The translations under genes and the position numbers were made by a program. Source: Leifsonia williamsii (lineage in GTDB: Bacteria; Actinomycetota; Actinomycetes; Actinomycetales; Microbacteriaceae). From it: 64,000 bases of DNA. Where the stretch lies: NCBI RefSeq assembly GCF_030433685.1, contig NZ_JAROCF010000001.1:3224001-3288000 (forward strand). Reading direction: 5' to 3'. Below the pieces are notes generated by a model. That model was not told the origin of the DNA. It saw only the letters and a program-made list of their open reading frames with translations, and searched no databases. This document shows, in pieces, positions 7,974-16,088 of this stretch; the stretch's first letter is position 1, and the number at the start of each line of letters is the position of its first letter.

Positions 7974-8462
7974 ATGTCCGAGTCTCAGGTCACGTTTCTG
8001 ACCCAGGATGCGTACGACCGCCTGGCGGCCGAACTGGAGGAGCTCAGCGTCAACGGCCGGAACGAGATCGCGAAGCGCATCGAGGCGGCCCGTGAGGAGG
8101 GCGACCTCAAGGAGAACGGCGGCTACCACGCGGCCAAGGAGGAGCAGGGCAAGATCGAGGCCCGCATCGTCCAGCTCACCAACCTGCTGCGCAGCGCGAC
8201 CGTCGGCGAGGCTCCGGAGAGCCACGGCGTCGTCGAGCCCGGCACCGTCATCACCGCGACCATCGCGGGCGACGAGAGCGTCTTCCTGATCGGCAACCGC
8301 GAGATCGCGGCCGGCACCGACCTCCCCGTCTACAGCGAGCAGAGCCCGCTCGGACTCGCCATCATGGGTCTGAAGGTCGGCGACAAGACCGAGTACACCG
8401 CTCCGAACGGCCGCCAGATCGCCGTCGAGGTCACCAAGGTCGACACCTACGCCGGCCGGTAA
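7974..8462 (+). CDS. greA: Transcription elongation factor GreA
   Basis: A 162-residue protein with an N-terminal antiparallel coiled coil (about residues 10-80) and a C-terminal FKBP-like domain. It binds the secondary channel of RNA polymerase and stimulates transcript cleavage in backtracked complexes. The acidic tip residues are in REEGDLKENGGYHAAKEEQG. The C-terminal IMGLKVGDKTEYTAPNGR is typical. The ATG at 7974 follows GAAGGAG by 6 nt. A short GC hairpin at 7859-7880 lies in its leader. Transcription ends in the repeat-derived hairpin at 8506-8540. Confidence 0.96.
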   Translation: MSESQVTFLTQDAYDRLAAELEELSVNGRNEIAKRIEAAREEGDLKENGGYHAAKEEQGKIEARIVQLTNLLRSATVGEAPESHGVVEPGTVITATIAGDESVFLIGNREIAAGTDLPVYSEQSPLGLAIMGLKVGDKTEYTAPNGRQIAVEVTKVDTYAGR

Positions 8463-8479
8463 CAGCCCCGGCAACAGGC

Positions 8480-8536
8480 GAGTACGCGCGAATTCGACTC
8501 GAAGCCGCCGGGTACGCAGACAGTCTGCGTACTCGG
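8480..8536 (+). repeat. 57-bp intergenic repeat, copy 1
   Basis: This copy starts CGAGTACGCGCGAATTCGA and ends GCGTACTCG. It matches the reverse complement of 17799-17855 at 49 of 57 positions with no gaps. Most of its 3' half forms a hairpin. It lies between the convergent genes greA and ilvA. Confidence 0.85.
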
Positions 8537-8540
8537 CGGT
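8506..8540. terminator. Bidirectional terminator hairpin, greA/ilvA
   Basis: A 17-bp stem (CCGCCGGGTACGCAGAC pairs with its mate at 8524-8540, with one G-T wobble) around a one-base loop, followed by TTTGT. It serves greA on the plus strand and ilvA on the minus strand, and it overlaps the 57-bp repeat. Confidence 0.8.
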
Positions 8541-8543
8541 TTG

Positions 8544-9803
8544 TCATTCGTCGTCGACGACCGGGTCGTAGCCCGCGGTGCGGAGCGCCGCGATCACCTG
8601 CTGCCGATGCTCGGTGCCGCGCGTCTCCACGCTGACGTCGAGCTCGACCTGGCTGAGCTGGAGGCCGCGTCCGTGCCGCGTGTGCAGCACCTCCACGACG
8701 TTCGCGTTGACCCCGGCGAGGAGCTCGGCGATGCGGGCCAGCTGGCCCGGACGGTCGGGCAGCATGATGGTCAGCTTGAGGTAGCGGTCGGAGGCGGCGA
8801 GGCCGTTCCCGATGACGCGCTGCATGAGCAGCGGGTCGATGTTGCCGCCGGAGAGGATGGCGATCGTCGTGCCGTCCGCCGGCACGTGACCGGCGAGGAT
8901 GGCCGCGACCGCCGCGGCGCCCGCCGGCTCGACGACGAGCTTGGCGCGCTCCATCAGCACGAGCATGGCGCGGGCGATATCGTCCTCGGTGACGGTGACG
9001 ACCTCGTCGACCGCGTCCCGGATGATCGCGAAGTTCAGCGCGCCCGGCCGGCTCACCGCGATGCCGTCGGCGATGGTCGGTACGGGCGCGATGTCGGTGG
9101 GCTCCCCGGCGGCCAGTGATGCGGGGTAGGCGGCCGCATTCGCCGCCTGGACCCCGATCACGCGGATGCTGCGCCCCTCCCGGTGCGCCCGCTGCTTGAC
9201 GGCGGAGGCCACGCCGGAGATCAGCCCACCGCCGCCGATCGGCACGACGATCGTGGCGACGTCGGGCGCCTCGTCGAGCAGCTCGAGGCCGAGCGTGCCC
9301 TGACCGGCGACGACGTCGGGGTGGTCGAACGGCGGGATGAGCACGGCGCCCGTCTGCTCGGCGAACTCGGCGGCGGCGCGGAGCGTCTCGTCGACGATGC
9401 TGCCGCTCAGCACCACGTCGGCGCCGTACGCCCGCGTGGCCTGGAACTTGGGGATGGCGACGCCGACCGGCATGAAGATGGTGGCGTGGATGCCCAGCTC
9501 GCGGGCGGCGAAGGCCACGCCCTGCGCATGGTTGCCGGCCGAGGCCGCGACGACGCCGCGCTCGCGCTCCTCCGCGGTCAGCTTGGACAGCCGGTGGTAG
9601 GCGCCGCGGATCTTATACGAGCCGGTGCGCTGCAGGTTCTCGCACTTGAGGAGGACGGGAGCCCCGAGCACCTCGGCGAGGAACCGCGAGCTCTCCAGGG
9701 GCGTTTGCCGCGCGACCCTGCCCACGATCGCGCGCGCCGCCTCGATCTCGTCGAGGCTCGGCCCGGCGAACGGAGTACGCGTGGGATCGGTCACGGTTGC
9801 CAC
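8544..9803 (-). CDS. ilvA: Threonine ammonia-lyase (threonine dehydratase) with ACT domain
   Basis: A 419-residue fold-type II PLP enzyme that converts threonine to 2-oxobutanoate and ammonia, the first step toward isoleucine. The PLP lysine is in GSYKIRGAYH, SAGNHAQGVA binds the substrate carboxylate, and the phosphate-binding glycines are in VPIGGGGLISG. The C-terminal part (about 335-419) is a single ACT domain, as in the short actinobacterial and catabolic-type enzymes. The two-ACT-like domain of E. coli IlvA is absent. The GTG start is preceded by TAGGCT 6 nt upstream. It is a single gene. Confidence 0.93.
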   Translation of the reverse strand: MATVTDPTRTPFAGPSLDEIEAARAIVGRVARQTPLESSRFLAEVLGAPVLLKCENLQRTGSYKIRGAYHRLSKLTAEERERGVVAASAGNHAQGVAFAARELGIHATIFMPVGVAIPKFQATRAYGADVVLSGSIVDETLRAAAEFAEQTGAVLIPPFDHPDVVAGQGTLGLELLDEAPDVATIVVPIGGGGLISGVASAVKQRAHREGRSIRVIGVQAANAAAYPASLAAGEPTDIAPVPTIADGIAVSRPGALNFAIIRDAVDEVVTVTEDDIARAMLVLMERAKLVVEPAGAAAVAAILAGHVPADGTTIAILSGGNIDPLLMQRVIGNGLAASDRYLKLTIMLPDRPGQLARIAELLAGVNANVVEVLHTRHGRGLQLSQVELDVSVETRGTEHRQQVIAALRTAGYDPVVDDE

Positions 9804-9809
9804 GCGCTC

Positions 9810-9815
9810 AGCCTA
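9810..9815 (-). promoter_or_regulatory. Putative -10 box (TAGGCT) of ilvA
   Basis: TAGGCT lies 6 nt before the GTG start and no Shine-Dalgarno is present. This predicts a leaderless transcript. Confidence 0.5.
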
Positions 9816-9873
9816 CCGGCCGCCGTATTCCGGCGGGTGTATGCGCTTCGCGGCGGCCATCCCGCCCCTCCGG

Positions 9874-11181
9874 TCAGGACGGCGTGCGCCGCACGGCCTG
9901 CGGCACCGTCTGCCAGATGGGCCGGAACGGCGGAGCGTTGTCGCCGCTCCCCTTGTTCCGCCAGACCCCGCTGGAGATGTAGTGGACCATCACGTTGAGC
10001 ACCGCCACGAACGGCACGGCGAACAGGGCGCCGGGGATGCCCGCGAGCAGGGAGCCGGCGGCGACCGAGAGGACGACGGCGAGCGGGTGCACCTTGACCG
10101 CCGTGCCCATGATGAGCGGCTGGAGGACATGGCCCTCCAGCTGCTGCACCAGCAGCACGCCGGCCAGCATGATCAGCGCGAACACCCAGCCCTTGAAGAT
10201 GAGGGCGATGACCACCGCGAGAGCACCGGTCACGACCGCGCCGACGACGGGGATGAACGACCCGAGGAAGACCAGCACCGAGATCGGGATGACCAGCGGC
10301 AGGCCGAGGAAGAACGCCACGATGCCGATGCCGACCGCGTCGATGAACGCGACGAGGATCTGCACCTTCACGAAGTTCTTCAGCGTCTTCCACCCGGCCT
10401 GGCCGGCGCCGTCGACGGCCGGCCGCGCGCGCTTCGGGAACACCCGCACGACCCAGCCCCAGATGCCCTTGCCGTCGATCAGGATGAACAGCACGCTGAA
10501 CAGCGTCAGCAGGGCGCCGGTGAGCACGTGGCCCAGCGTGGAGCTGACCGAGAGCGCACCGGAGAGGAAGACCTGGCTGTCCTCCTGGAGCGAGCGTCCG
10601 ATGGAGGACAGCGCCTGACTGATCTGCGCCTCGCTCAACCCGAGCGGGCCGGTGGTGAGCCAGGCCCGGAAGCCGTCGTAGGCCTGGACCGCCTGGGTCT
10701 GGAGGTCGCCGCTCTGCCGCGTCACCGACCAGATGGCGAGATAGAACAGCCCGCCGACGACCACGATCATCGACAGCAGGGGCACCACCACGCCGAGCCA
10801 CTTCGGCCAGTGGTGCCGCAGCAGGAAGTCCTTGAACGGCACCAGCAGGGCGGCGAGCAGCACCGCGATCAGCACCGGGATGACGATGAGCCGGAGCTGC
10901 ACGATCAGGAACAGCAGGACGGCGATGGCCGCGCCGATCACGAGCAGCCGCCACGACCAGGCGGCGCCGAGCCGCACGCCGCGCGGCAGCGACGCGTCGA
11001 CCGGCTCGGTGTGCGCGGGGGCTCCGGTGTCGGTCGTCGTGTCGCCCCGGCGACGCAGGAACCACGCCCGCGCCGGCGCGCGGTTGGCGCCAGGAACGGC
11101 GGCCGCGCCCGCCGGCGAGCCGGCGACCGGCGCCTGCTCGTTCGCTGCGGGGGTCGGGACGGAGGTCTCGCTGTCGGCCAT
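9874..11181 (-). CDS. AI-2E family transporter (TqsA/PerM-like permease)
   Basis: A 435-residue membrane protein with a disordered Pro/Ala-rich N-terminus of about 65 residues, then about eight membrane helices. The conserved late region (FLGSFIPVVGAVVTGALAVVIAL, here shown only in part) contains the PxxG segment typical of the family. Members export small molecules such as AI-2 or act in Na+/H+ exchange, and the substrate here is unknown. I chose the ATG at 11181 because TACACT sits 7 nt upstream of it. An in-frame ATG at 11214 would add 11 residues across that promoter and uses atypical codons. Confidence 0.88.
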   Translation of the reverse strand: MADSETSVPTPAANEQAPVAGSPAGAAAVPGANRAPARAWFLRRRGDTTTDTGAPAHTEPVDASLPRGVRLGAAWSWRLLVIGAAIAVLLFLIVQLRLIVIPVLIAVLLAALLVPFKDFLLRHHWPKWLGVVVPLLSMIVVVGGLFYLAIWSVTRQSGDLQTQAVQAYDGFRAWLTTGPLGLSEAQISQALSSIGRSLQEDSQVFLSGALSVSSTLGHVLTGALLTLFSVLFILIDGKGIWGWVVRVFPKRARPAVDGAGQAGWKTLKNFVKVQILVAFIDAVGIGIVAFFLGLPLVIPISVLVFLGSFIPVVGAVVTGALAVVIALIFKGWVFALIMLAGVLLVQQLEGHVLQPLIMGTAVKVHPLAVVLSVAAGSLLAGIPGALFAVPFVAVLNVMVHYISSGVWRNKGSGDNAPPFRPIWQTVPQAVRRTPS

Positions 11182-11188
11182 GACCGTC

Positions 11189-11194
11189 AGTGTA
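11189..11194 (-). promoter_or_regulatory. Putative -10 box (TACACT) of AI-2E transporter gene
   Basis: TACACT lies 7 nt before the ATG at 11181. It decides the start choice, because the upstream ATG would place the promoter inside the gene. Confidence 0.45.
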
Positions 11195-11270
11195 GGCTCC
11201 CCGGCGCCGGCCATCCGGTCGACTCCCGGCGGCTGGCCGCGCCTTCACAGCGGGCGTACAGTCGGCCGGT

Positions 11271-11879
11271 TCAGGGCGAGGGCTCGAACACCAGCGGCGG
11301 CCGCTCGACGGAGGTCCGGAACCACTGCCAGGTGCCTCCCGCCGACGTCTGCTGGATGGAGGCGTAGGTCGTGTGCGCGGCCGGCACGTTCTGCAGGCCG
11401 ACCACGACCGCGACGTTGCCGTTCACGGTCTTCGTCCCGTTGCCGGTGACCGTTCCCGCCCCGGCGTACCCGTTCACCGAGAGCGTGACCGGCCCTTGGG
11501 TCGCAATGAGGAACTCCACGAGGTAGCTCTGGGTGGTCGTGATCCCGTAGGCGGCCGGCTCGAAGTGCACGGAGACGCCCGGGCCGCCGGACGGCACCTG
11601 CCGGAACGCGAAGGAGGCGTACGGCGTGCCGGTCGTGTCGGTCTGCAGGATGTCCGAAGCGATGACGGTGAGGTTGGTCCTCCCCTTGCCGACCGTGTGC
11701 GTGGGGCTGATGGTGTCGATGGGGATGAGCCACCACGGGAAGTGCACGACCTCGTCGATGCGCAGGCGGGTGGCGAATTCGTGGGGCGAGAGCGTCCGGT
11801 CGAACGTCTCGAACTGGATGGCGTCGGTGATCTCGGCGTCAGCGCTGGGCGTGTAGGTGGTGGAGGCCTGGTCCGACAT
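11271..11879 (-). CDS. Hypothetical protein, 202 residues
   Basis: I do not recognise this family. The protein has no signal peptide and no membrane helix. An N-terminal part with a Trp-Trp pair (HFPWWLIPIDT) is followed by a Val/Thr/Gly-rich region that looks all-beta, and the protein ends in a proline-rich tail. There are no cysteines or obvious catalytic motifs. Codon use fits the genome, and a TACCCT box 6 nt before the ATG supports expression. It is a lone gene between the AI-2E permease and the ABC importer operon. A structural or self-assembling protein is possible, but that is only a guess from composition. Confidence 0.75.
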   Translation of the reverse strand: MSDQASTTYTPSADAEITDAIQFETFDRTLSPHEFATRLRIDEVVHFPWWLIPIDTISPTHTVGKGRTNLTVIASDILQTDTTGTPYASFAFRQVPSGGPGVSVHFEPAAYGITTTQSYLVEFLIATQGPVTLSVNGYAGAGTVTGNGTKTVNGNVAVVVGLQNVPAAHTTYASIQQTSAGGTWQWFRTSVERPPLVFEPSP

Positions 11880-11885
11880 GCGCGC

Positions 11886-11891
11886 AGGGTA
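11886..11891 (-). promoter_or_regulatory. Putative -10 box (TACCCT) of the 202-residue protein gene
   Basis: TACCCT lies 6 nt before the ATG at 11879, without a Shine-Dalgarno. This suggests leaderless expression. Confidence 0.4.
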
Positions 11892-11932
11892 CTGCTGCGT
11901 GCTCGCGTCGCACCAGACCGCGCGCCTTCGGC

Positions 11933-13003
11933 TCAGACGGCCGGTGCGACCGTCACCGGCGTGGGCGCGAGCGCGACGCCGACGCGCTCCCCCGGCGCCG
12001 GGTGCTCGCGCGTGCCGTGCTGCACGGCGAGCTCGGTGCCGTCCTCCAGCCGCACCCGGGTGCGGCGCACGGCGCCGAGGAAGCTCGTCGTCAGCACGGT
12101 CGCCGGCACGCCCTCGGCCGCGAGCAGCACGTCCTCCGGGCGCACGTACGCGGTGACCGGGCCGTCGGCCGACGGCGCTGCGAGCGGCACCGGTGCGCCG
12201 AGGAGGCTGAGAACGCCTCCCGCGACCATGCCCGGCACGCGGTTCGTGAGGCCGACGAACTCCGCCACGAAGGCGGTCGCGGGCCGGTGGTACAGCTCCT
12301 CCGGCGACCCGATCTGTTCGATCGCGCCCGCCCGCATGACGGCGACCCGGTCGGCGACGGCGAGCGCCTCCTCCTGGTCGTGGGTCACGAAGAAGGTCGT
12401 GATGCCGAGCTCGGTCTGGATGCGGCGGATCTCGTCGCGCAGCTGCACCCGGACCTTGGCGTCGAGCGCCGAGAGCGGCTCGTCGAGGAGGAGGACGCGC
12501 GGCTCTGTGACCAGTGCGCGGGCGAGCGCGACGCGCTGCTGCTGGCCGCCGGAGAGCTGATGGGCGTAGCGGGCGCCGTGACCGCCGAGTCCGACGAGCT
12601 CCAGTGCCTCGGCGGCGCGGCGGCGGCGCTCCGCGGCGGGGACCTTGCGCATGCGGAGGCCGAACTCCACGTTCTGCGCCGAGTCGAGGTGCGGGAACAG
12701 CGAGTACGACTGGAAGACCATCCCGAGGTCGCGGCGGCTCGCCGGCTCACCGGTCACGTCGCGGCCGTCGACGAGGATGCTGCCGCCGTCGACGCGCTCC
12801 AGCCCGGCGAGGGCGCGCAGCGCGGTGGTCTTGCCGCAGCCGCTCGGGCCGAGCAGGGCGATGAACTCGCCGGGGCCGGCGGCGAGGTCGAGTCCGGTCA
12901 GGCCGACGCCGCCGCCGAAGTCGCGGACGAGTCCGCGCAGCTCGACGGTGCTGCCGCGGCGCGCAGCGAGCTCCGCGGGGAGGGAGGGGGCGGTAACAGA
13001 CAC
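11933..13003 (-). CDS. ABC transporter ATP-binding protein (PotA/FbpC-like)
   Basis: A 356-residue importer ATPase. It has Walker A LLGPSGCGKTTALRAL, signature LSGGQQQRVALARAL, Walker B LLLDEPLSALD, the H-loop THDQEEAL, and a C-terminal TOBE domain (about 285-356). This architecture is that of the CUT1/PotA/FbpC group, which energises uptake of polyamines, Fe3+, thiamine or phosphonates. The GTG start lies 2 nt after the stop codon of the second permease. It is the last gene of a four-gene operon: binding protein, permease, permease, ATPase. Confidence 0.92.
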   Translation of the reverse strand: MSVTAPSLPAELAARRGSTVELRGLVRDFGGGVGLTGLDLAAGPGEFIALLGPSGCGKTTALRALAGLERVDGGSILVDGRDVTGEPASRRDLGMVFQSYSLFPHLDSAQNVEFGLRMRKVPAAERRRRAAEALELVGLGGHGARYAHQLSGGQQQRVALARALVTEPRVLLLDEPLSALDAKVRVQLRDEIRRIQTELGITTFFVTHDQEEALAVADRVAVMRAGAIEQIGSPEELYHRPATAFVAEFVGLTNRVPGMVAGGVLSLLGAPVPLAAPSADGPVTAYVRPEDVLLAAEGVPATVLTTSFLGAVRRTRVRLEDGTELAVQHGTREHPAPGERVGVALAPTPVTVAPAV

Positions 13004-13005
13004 TT

Positions 13006-13821
13006 TCAGCCTTTCGCGGTGCGCCGCCGGACCGACACGACGCGGTCGACGATGACGAGGAGGACGAACGCGAACACCAGCGCGAGGAGCGCGAAGATGA
13101 CCGCGACGAAGGGGTCGGACTGGGAGACCAGCAGCAGCGAGGTCTGCAGGTTGACCCGGCTGAGCAGCGACGCGATGGTGAACTCGCCGAGCACCACGGC
13201 CACCGACAGCGCGGAGGCGGCGAGGATGCCGCGGCGCAGGCCCGGCACGATCACGCGCCAGAACGCCGTCCACCACCCGGAGCCGAGCGAGCGCGCCGCC
13301 TCGGTGAGCGTCACGAGGTCGGTGGCTGCGACGCTGCCCTGGATGGCGCGATACGCGTACGGCAGCACGGTGATGCCGTACGCGAAGGCGAGCGTCCAGG
13401 CGCCGGAGCCGAAGATGTCGGTCACGACCGCGTAGGTGGGAGCGAGGCCGACCACCATCACGATCGCCGGGATCATGATCGGGAGCAGGCACACGCCCTC
13501 CAGCAGCCGGCGCAGCTTCGGGAACCGCAGCTCCACCAGCACCATCGTCGGCAGCAGCACCAGCAGCACGATCGCGACCGTGACCGCGGCGAGCACGAGC
13601 GAGTTGCCGAGGCCCTGGTAGACCCGGTCGTACCGATGGGTGGCCCCGCTGAACACGGCGACCCAGCGGTCGACGTTGTAGACACCCGGTTTCGCGGTGC
13701 GCAGGGTGAACTCGACCATAGAGACCAGGGGGACGAGGAAGAAGACGCCGAGCACGGTCCAGATGACCGCCTTCGTCGCCGGTCCGGGGGCGAGCCGGAG
13801 CGGACGCGCGCGGCCGCTCAT
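13006..13821 (-). CDS. ABC transporter permease (second, PotC-like)
   Basis: A 271-residue inner-membrane permease with about six helices. The cytoplasmic EAA loop is LTEAARSLGSGWWTAFWRVIVPGLRRGI, of which the core EAARSLGS...P is the contact site for the ATPase. Its ATG overlaps the stop codon of the first permease (ATGA), so the two are translationally coupled and probably form a heterodimer. The substrate is inferred only from family resemblance to spermidine/putrescine, Fe3+ and phosphonate systems. Confidence 0.9.
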   Translation of the reverse strand: MSGRARPLRLAPGPATKAVIWTVLGVFFLVPLVSMVEFTLRTAKPGVYNVDRWVAVFSGATHRYDRVYQGLGNSLVLAAVTVAIVLLVLLPTMVLVELRFPKLRRLLEGVCLLPIMIPAIVMVVGLAPTYAVVTDIFGSGAWTLAFAYGITVLPYAYRAIQGSVAATDLVTLTEAARSLGSGWWTAFWRVIVPGLRRGILAASALSVAVVLGEFTIASLLSRVNLQTSLLLVSQSDPFVAVIFALLALVFAFVLLVIVDRVVSVRRRTAKG

Positions 13822-14792
13822 CGCTGCCACCGCGCCGTGCGACGGACGAGCGCCGAGTAGGCGAGCATCACGACGATCATGACGACGAGCATGCCGAGCG
13901 CCATCGCGCCGGCGAGGTTCGCTCGTCCGAGCACGGTCTCGCTGATCAGTGCCTGGCGGATCTGCAGCGACACGATGTTGTTCGCCTGCCCGACGAGCGC
14001 GGCGGCCGTCGCGTACGACGAGAACGCGTTGGCGAACAGCAGCAGGAGGCTGCCGAGGAACGACGGCAGGAGGATCGGGCCGCCGACACGGGTCCAGTAG
14101 GTCCAGCGACCGCCGCCCAGGGTGGCCGTCGCCTCCAGCCACTGCGGGCGGAGCCCCTCCAGCGCCGGCAGGAACGTGATCACCATGAGCGGGATCTGGA
14201 AGTAGAGGTACGGGAGGATCAGCCCGGGCACCGTGTAGAGCCAGACGCCGTTCTCGTAGATGTTCACATGGAACTGGTTGCGCAGCAGCACGGTGACGAG
14301 CCCCTGGGCGCCGATGGTCGCGATGAAGGCGAAGGCGAGCATGACGCCGCCGAACTGGGCGAGCACACTGCTGGCGGAGTCGACGAGCGAGCGGCCGACG
14401 CCTCCCGAGCGGCTCCCGAGGAGGGCGAAGCACAGGGCGGCGCCCGCGACGGCGCCGACGATCGCGGTGACCGCGGAGAGCCAGAAGGCGCCGAAGAACG
14501 ACCCGGCGATGGCGGGCTCGGCGAGGCCGCTGAGGTTCGAGAGGGTGAAGCGGCCCTCCCCGTCCACGAATCCGCTGCCGACCGCGACGAGCGTCGGCAC
14601 GGCGAGGAAGACGATGACATAAAGGGCGAACGGCGTGAGGCCGAGCGCGGCGGCGACTCCGCCGCGGCCGCGGCCCCTGGCGGGGGTGCGCTGCGCGCGC
14701 GACGGGCGCGGCCGCCGGCTCCCCTGCTGGGGGGAGCCGACGGCGGCGCTGTCGACCGCCGGCGCTGCCGCGTCGGCGATGGTGCCGGTCAT
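13818..14792 (-). CDS. ABC transporter permease (first, PotB-like)
   Basis: A 324-residue permease with an N-terminal low-complexity Pro/Arg-rich cytosolic tail of about 45 residues, then six or more helices. The EAA-type loop is LEATATLGGGRWTYWTRV followed by GGPILLP. Its start overlaps the stop codon of the substrate-binding protein gene (TGATG). It pairs with the downstream permease to form the membrane channel. The tail is unusual in length but common in high-GC actinobacterial orthologues. Confidence 0.9.
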   Translation of the reverse strand: MTGTIADAAAPAVDSAAVGSPQQGSRRPRPSRAQRTPARGRGRGGVAAALGLTPFALYVIVFLAVPTLVAVGSGFVDGEGRFTLSNLSGLAEPAIAGSFFGAFWLSAVTAIVGAVAGAALCFALLGSRSGGVGRSLVDSASSVLAQFGGVMLAFAFIATIGAQGLVTVLLRNQFHVNIYENGVWLYTVPGLILPYLYFQIPLMVITFLPALEGLRPQWLEATATLGGGRWTYWTRVGGPILLPSFLGSLLLLFANAFSSYATAAALVGQANNIVSLQIRQALISETVLGRANLAGAMALGMLVVMIVVMLAYSALVRRTARWQR

Positions 14793-15928
14793 CAGCCGAC
14801 CGCGTTGGCCCAGGTGGAGTTGAGCAGCTCGCCGGCCTTGGTGGCCTGCTCGTCGGTCATCACGGCGACGTCGTCGAGCTTGCCGGGGAACTCGTCCTTG
14901 TTCAGGGTCCCCGCCTTCTCCATGGCGTCGACGCGCGCCGGGTAGGCGCCGCCCTTCAGCCACGCGTTCTGGGCGGCGTCGCTGTAGAGGTACTCCTCCC
15001 AGAGGCGCGCGGCCGCGGGGTGCGGGGCGTCCTTGTTGATGGCCTGGTTGTAGTAGCCGACGTACGCGGTGCCCGGGAGCACGGTGTACTTCCAGTCGAT
15101 GCCGCCGCCCTTGATGGTGTCGGAGGTGGCGTAGCCCTTCTGGTTGAACGACCAGTCGAGCAGGACCGGGGTCTCGCCGGAGGCGATGGTGTTCGGCTTG
15201 CCGTCGGCGGCGTTCCAGTTGCCGGCCTTCTTGAGCTCGGAGAACCACTCGACGCCCTTGCTGAGGTCGTCCAGGGTGCCACCGTTCTGGAGGGTGGCGT
15301 AGGCGACCGCGCCGGCCGCGGCGGCCGCCTGCGTCGGGTTGCCGTTGAGCGCGACCGCGCCCTTGAACTCCGGCTTCAGCAGGTCGTCGAAGGTCTTCGG
15401 CGGGTTCTTGATCTTGTTGGCGTCGTAGCCGACCGCCATGACGCCGTAGTAGCCGACCTTCCAGAGGCCGTCCTTCTCCTTCTGGGCGTCGGGGATGTCG
15501 TCGAAGCCGGCCGGCTTGTACGGCGCGAAGTACTCGGTGTTCGCGACCGCGACCGAGGAGCCGATGTCGAAGGTGTCGGGAGCGGTGTCCTGGCCCTTGA
15601 GCTTCTTGGCGGCGTCGATCTCCTCCTGGCTGGAGGCGCTGTCCTGGCTCCGGTTGATGGTGATGCCGTACTTCTCGGTGAAGCCGTCGAAGATCTCCTG
15701 GTAGTTGGCCCAGTCGCCCGGCGTCGCGATGATGTTGAGGCTGCCCTCGGCCTTCGCGGCCTTCACCAGGGCGTCCATGCCGCCGGCCGACGCGGCGTCG
15801 GTGGCGGTGGCGATCTTCTTCGAGTCGGCCGAGTCGGCGCTGGCGCCGGCGCTGCAGCCGGCGAGCGAGAGGGCGACGACGGTCGCCGCAGCGGCGAAGC
15901 CGACAGCGCGTGCGCGCTTGGTGATCAC
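14792..15928 (-). CDS. ABC transporter substrate-binding lipoprotein (family 1 extracellular solute-binding)
   Basis: A 378-residue exported lipoprotein. The signal peptide ends in the lipobox LAGC (Cys at about residue 25), followed by a Ser/Ala/Asp-rich linker. The body looks like the PotD/FbpA/PhnS group of periplasmic binding proteins (EGSLNIIATPGDWANY near the start, ETPVLLDWSFNQKGY in the second lobe). It would capture the ligand for the two permeases and ATPase downstream. The ligand could be a polyamine, Fe3+ or an aminophosphonate; no iron box or phosphonate gene is nearby to decide. It is the first gene of the operon. Confidence 0.9.
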   Translation of the reverse strand: MITKRARAVGFAAAATVVALSLAGCSAGASADSADSKKIATATDAASAGGMDALVKAAKAEGSLNIIATPGDWANYQEIFDGFTEKYGITINRSQDSASSQEEIDAAKKLKGQDTAPDTFDIGSSVAVANTEYFAPYKPAGFDDIPDAQKEKDGLWKVGYYGVMAVGYDANKIKNPPKTFDDLLKPEFKGAVALNGNPTQAAAAAGAVAYATLQNGGTLDDLSKGVEWFSELKKAGNWNAADGKPNTIASGETPVLLDWSFNQKGYATSDTIKGGGIDWKYTVLPGTAYVGYYNQAINKDAPHPAAARLWEEYLYSDAAQNAWLKGGAYPARVDAMEKAGTLNKDEFPGKLDDVAVMTDEQATKAGELLNSTWANAVG

Positions 15929-16076
15929 GGAATGTCCTCCAGATACGGGTTGCGGACCGGGCGTTCCCGATCCGTCGTCACCGTAGGGAGAGCGGGAGAC
16001 GCGTGGGCCAGCGGGTGGTGGCCGGTTGGTGAACTCGCGGTGACCGGACCGCGCACGGGGTGTCGGCGGGGGCGGA

Positions 16077-16082
16077 TAGGGT
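16077..16082 (+). promoter_or_regulatory. Putative -10 box (TAGGGT) of YcaQ-like gene
   Basis: TAGGGT lies 6 nt before the GTG at 16089, which supports that start and leaderless expression. Confidence 0.45.
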
Positions 16083-16088
16083 CTACTC

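Noticed and set aside
11933..15928. Naming the importer as a specific phosphonate, Fe3+ or polyamine system
   Set aside because: The protein families overlap, and neither an iron box nor phosphonate or polyamine metabolism genes are present to decide.
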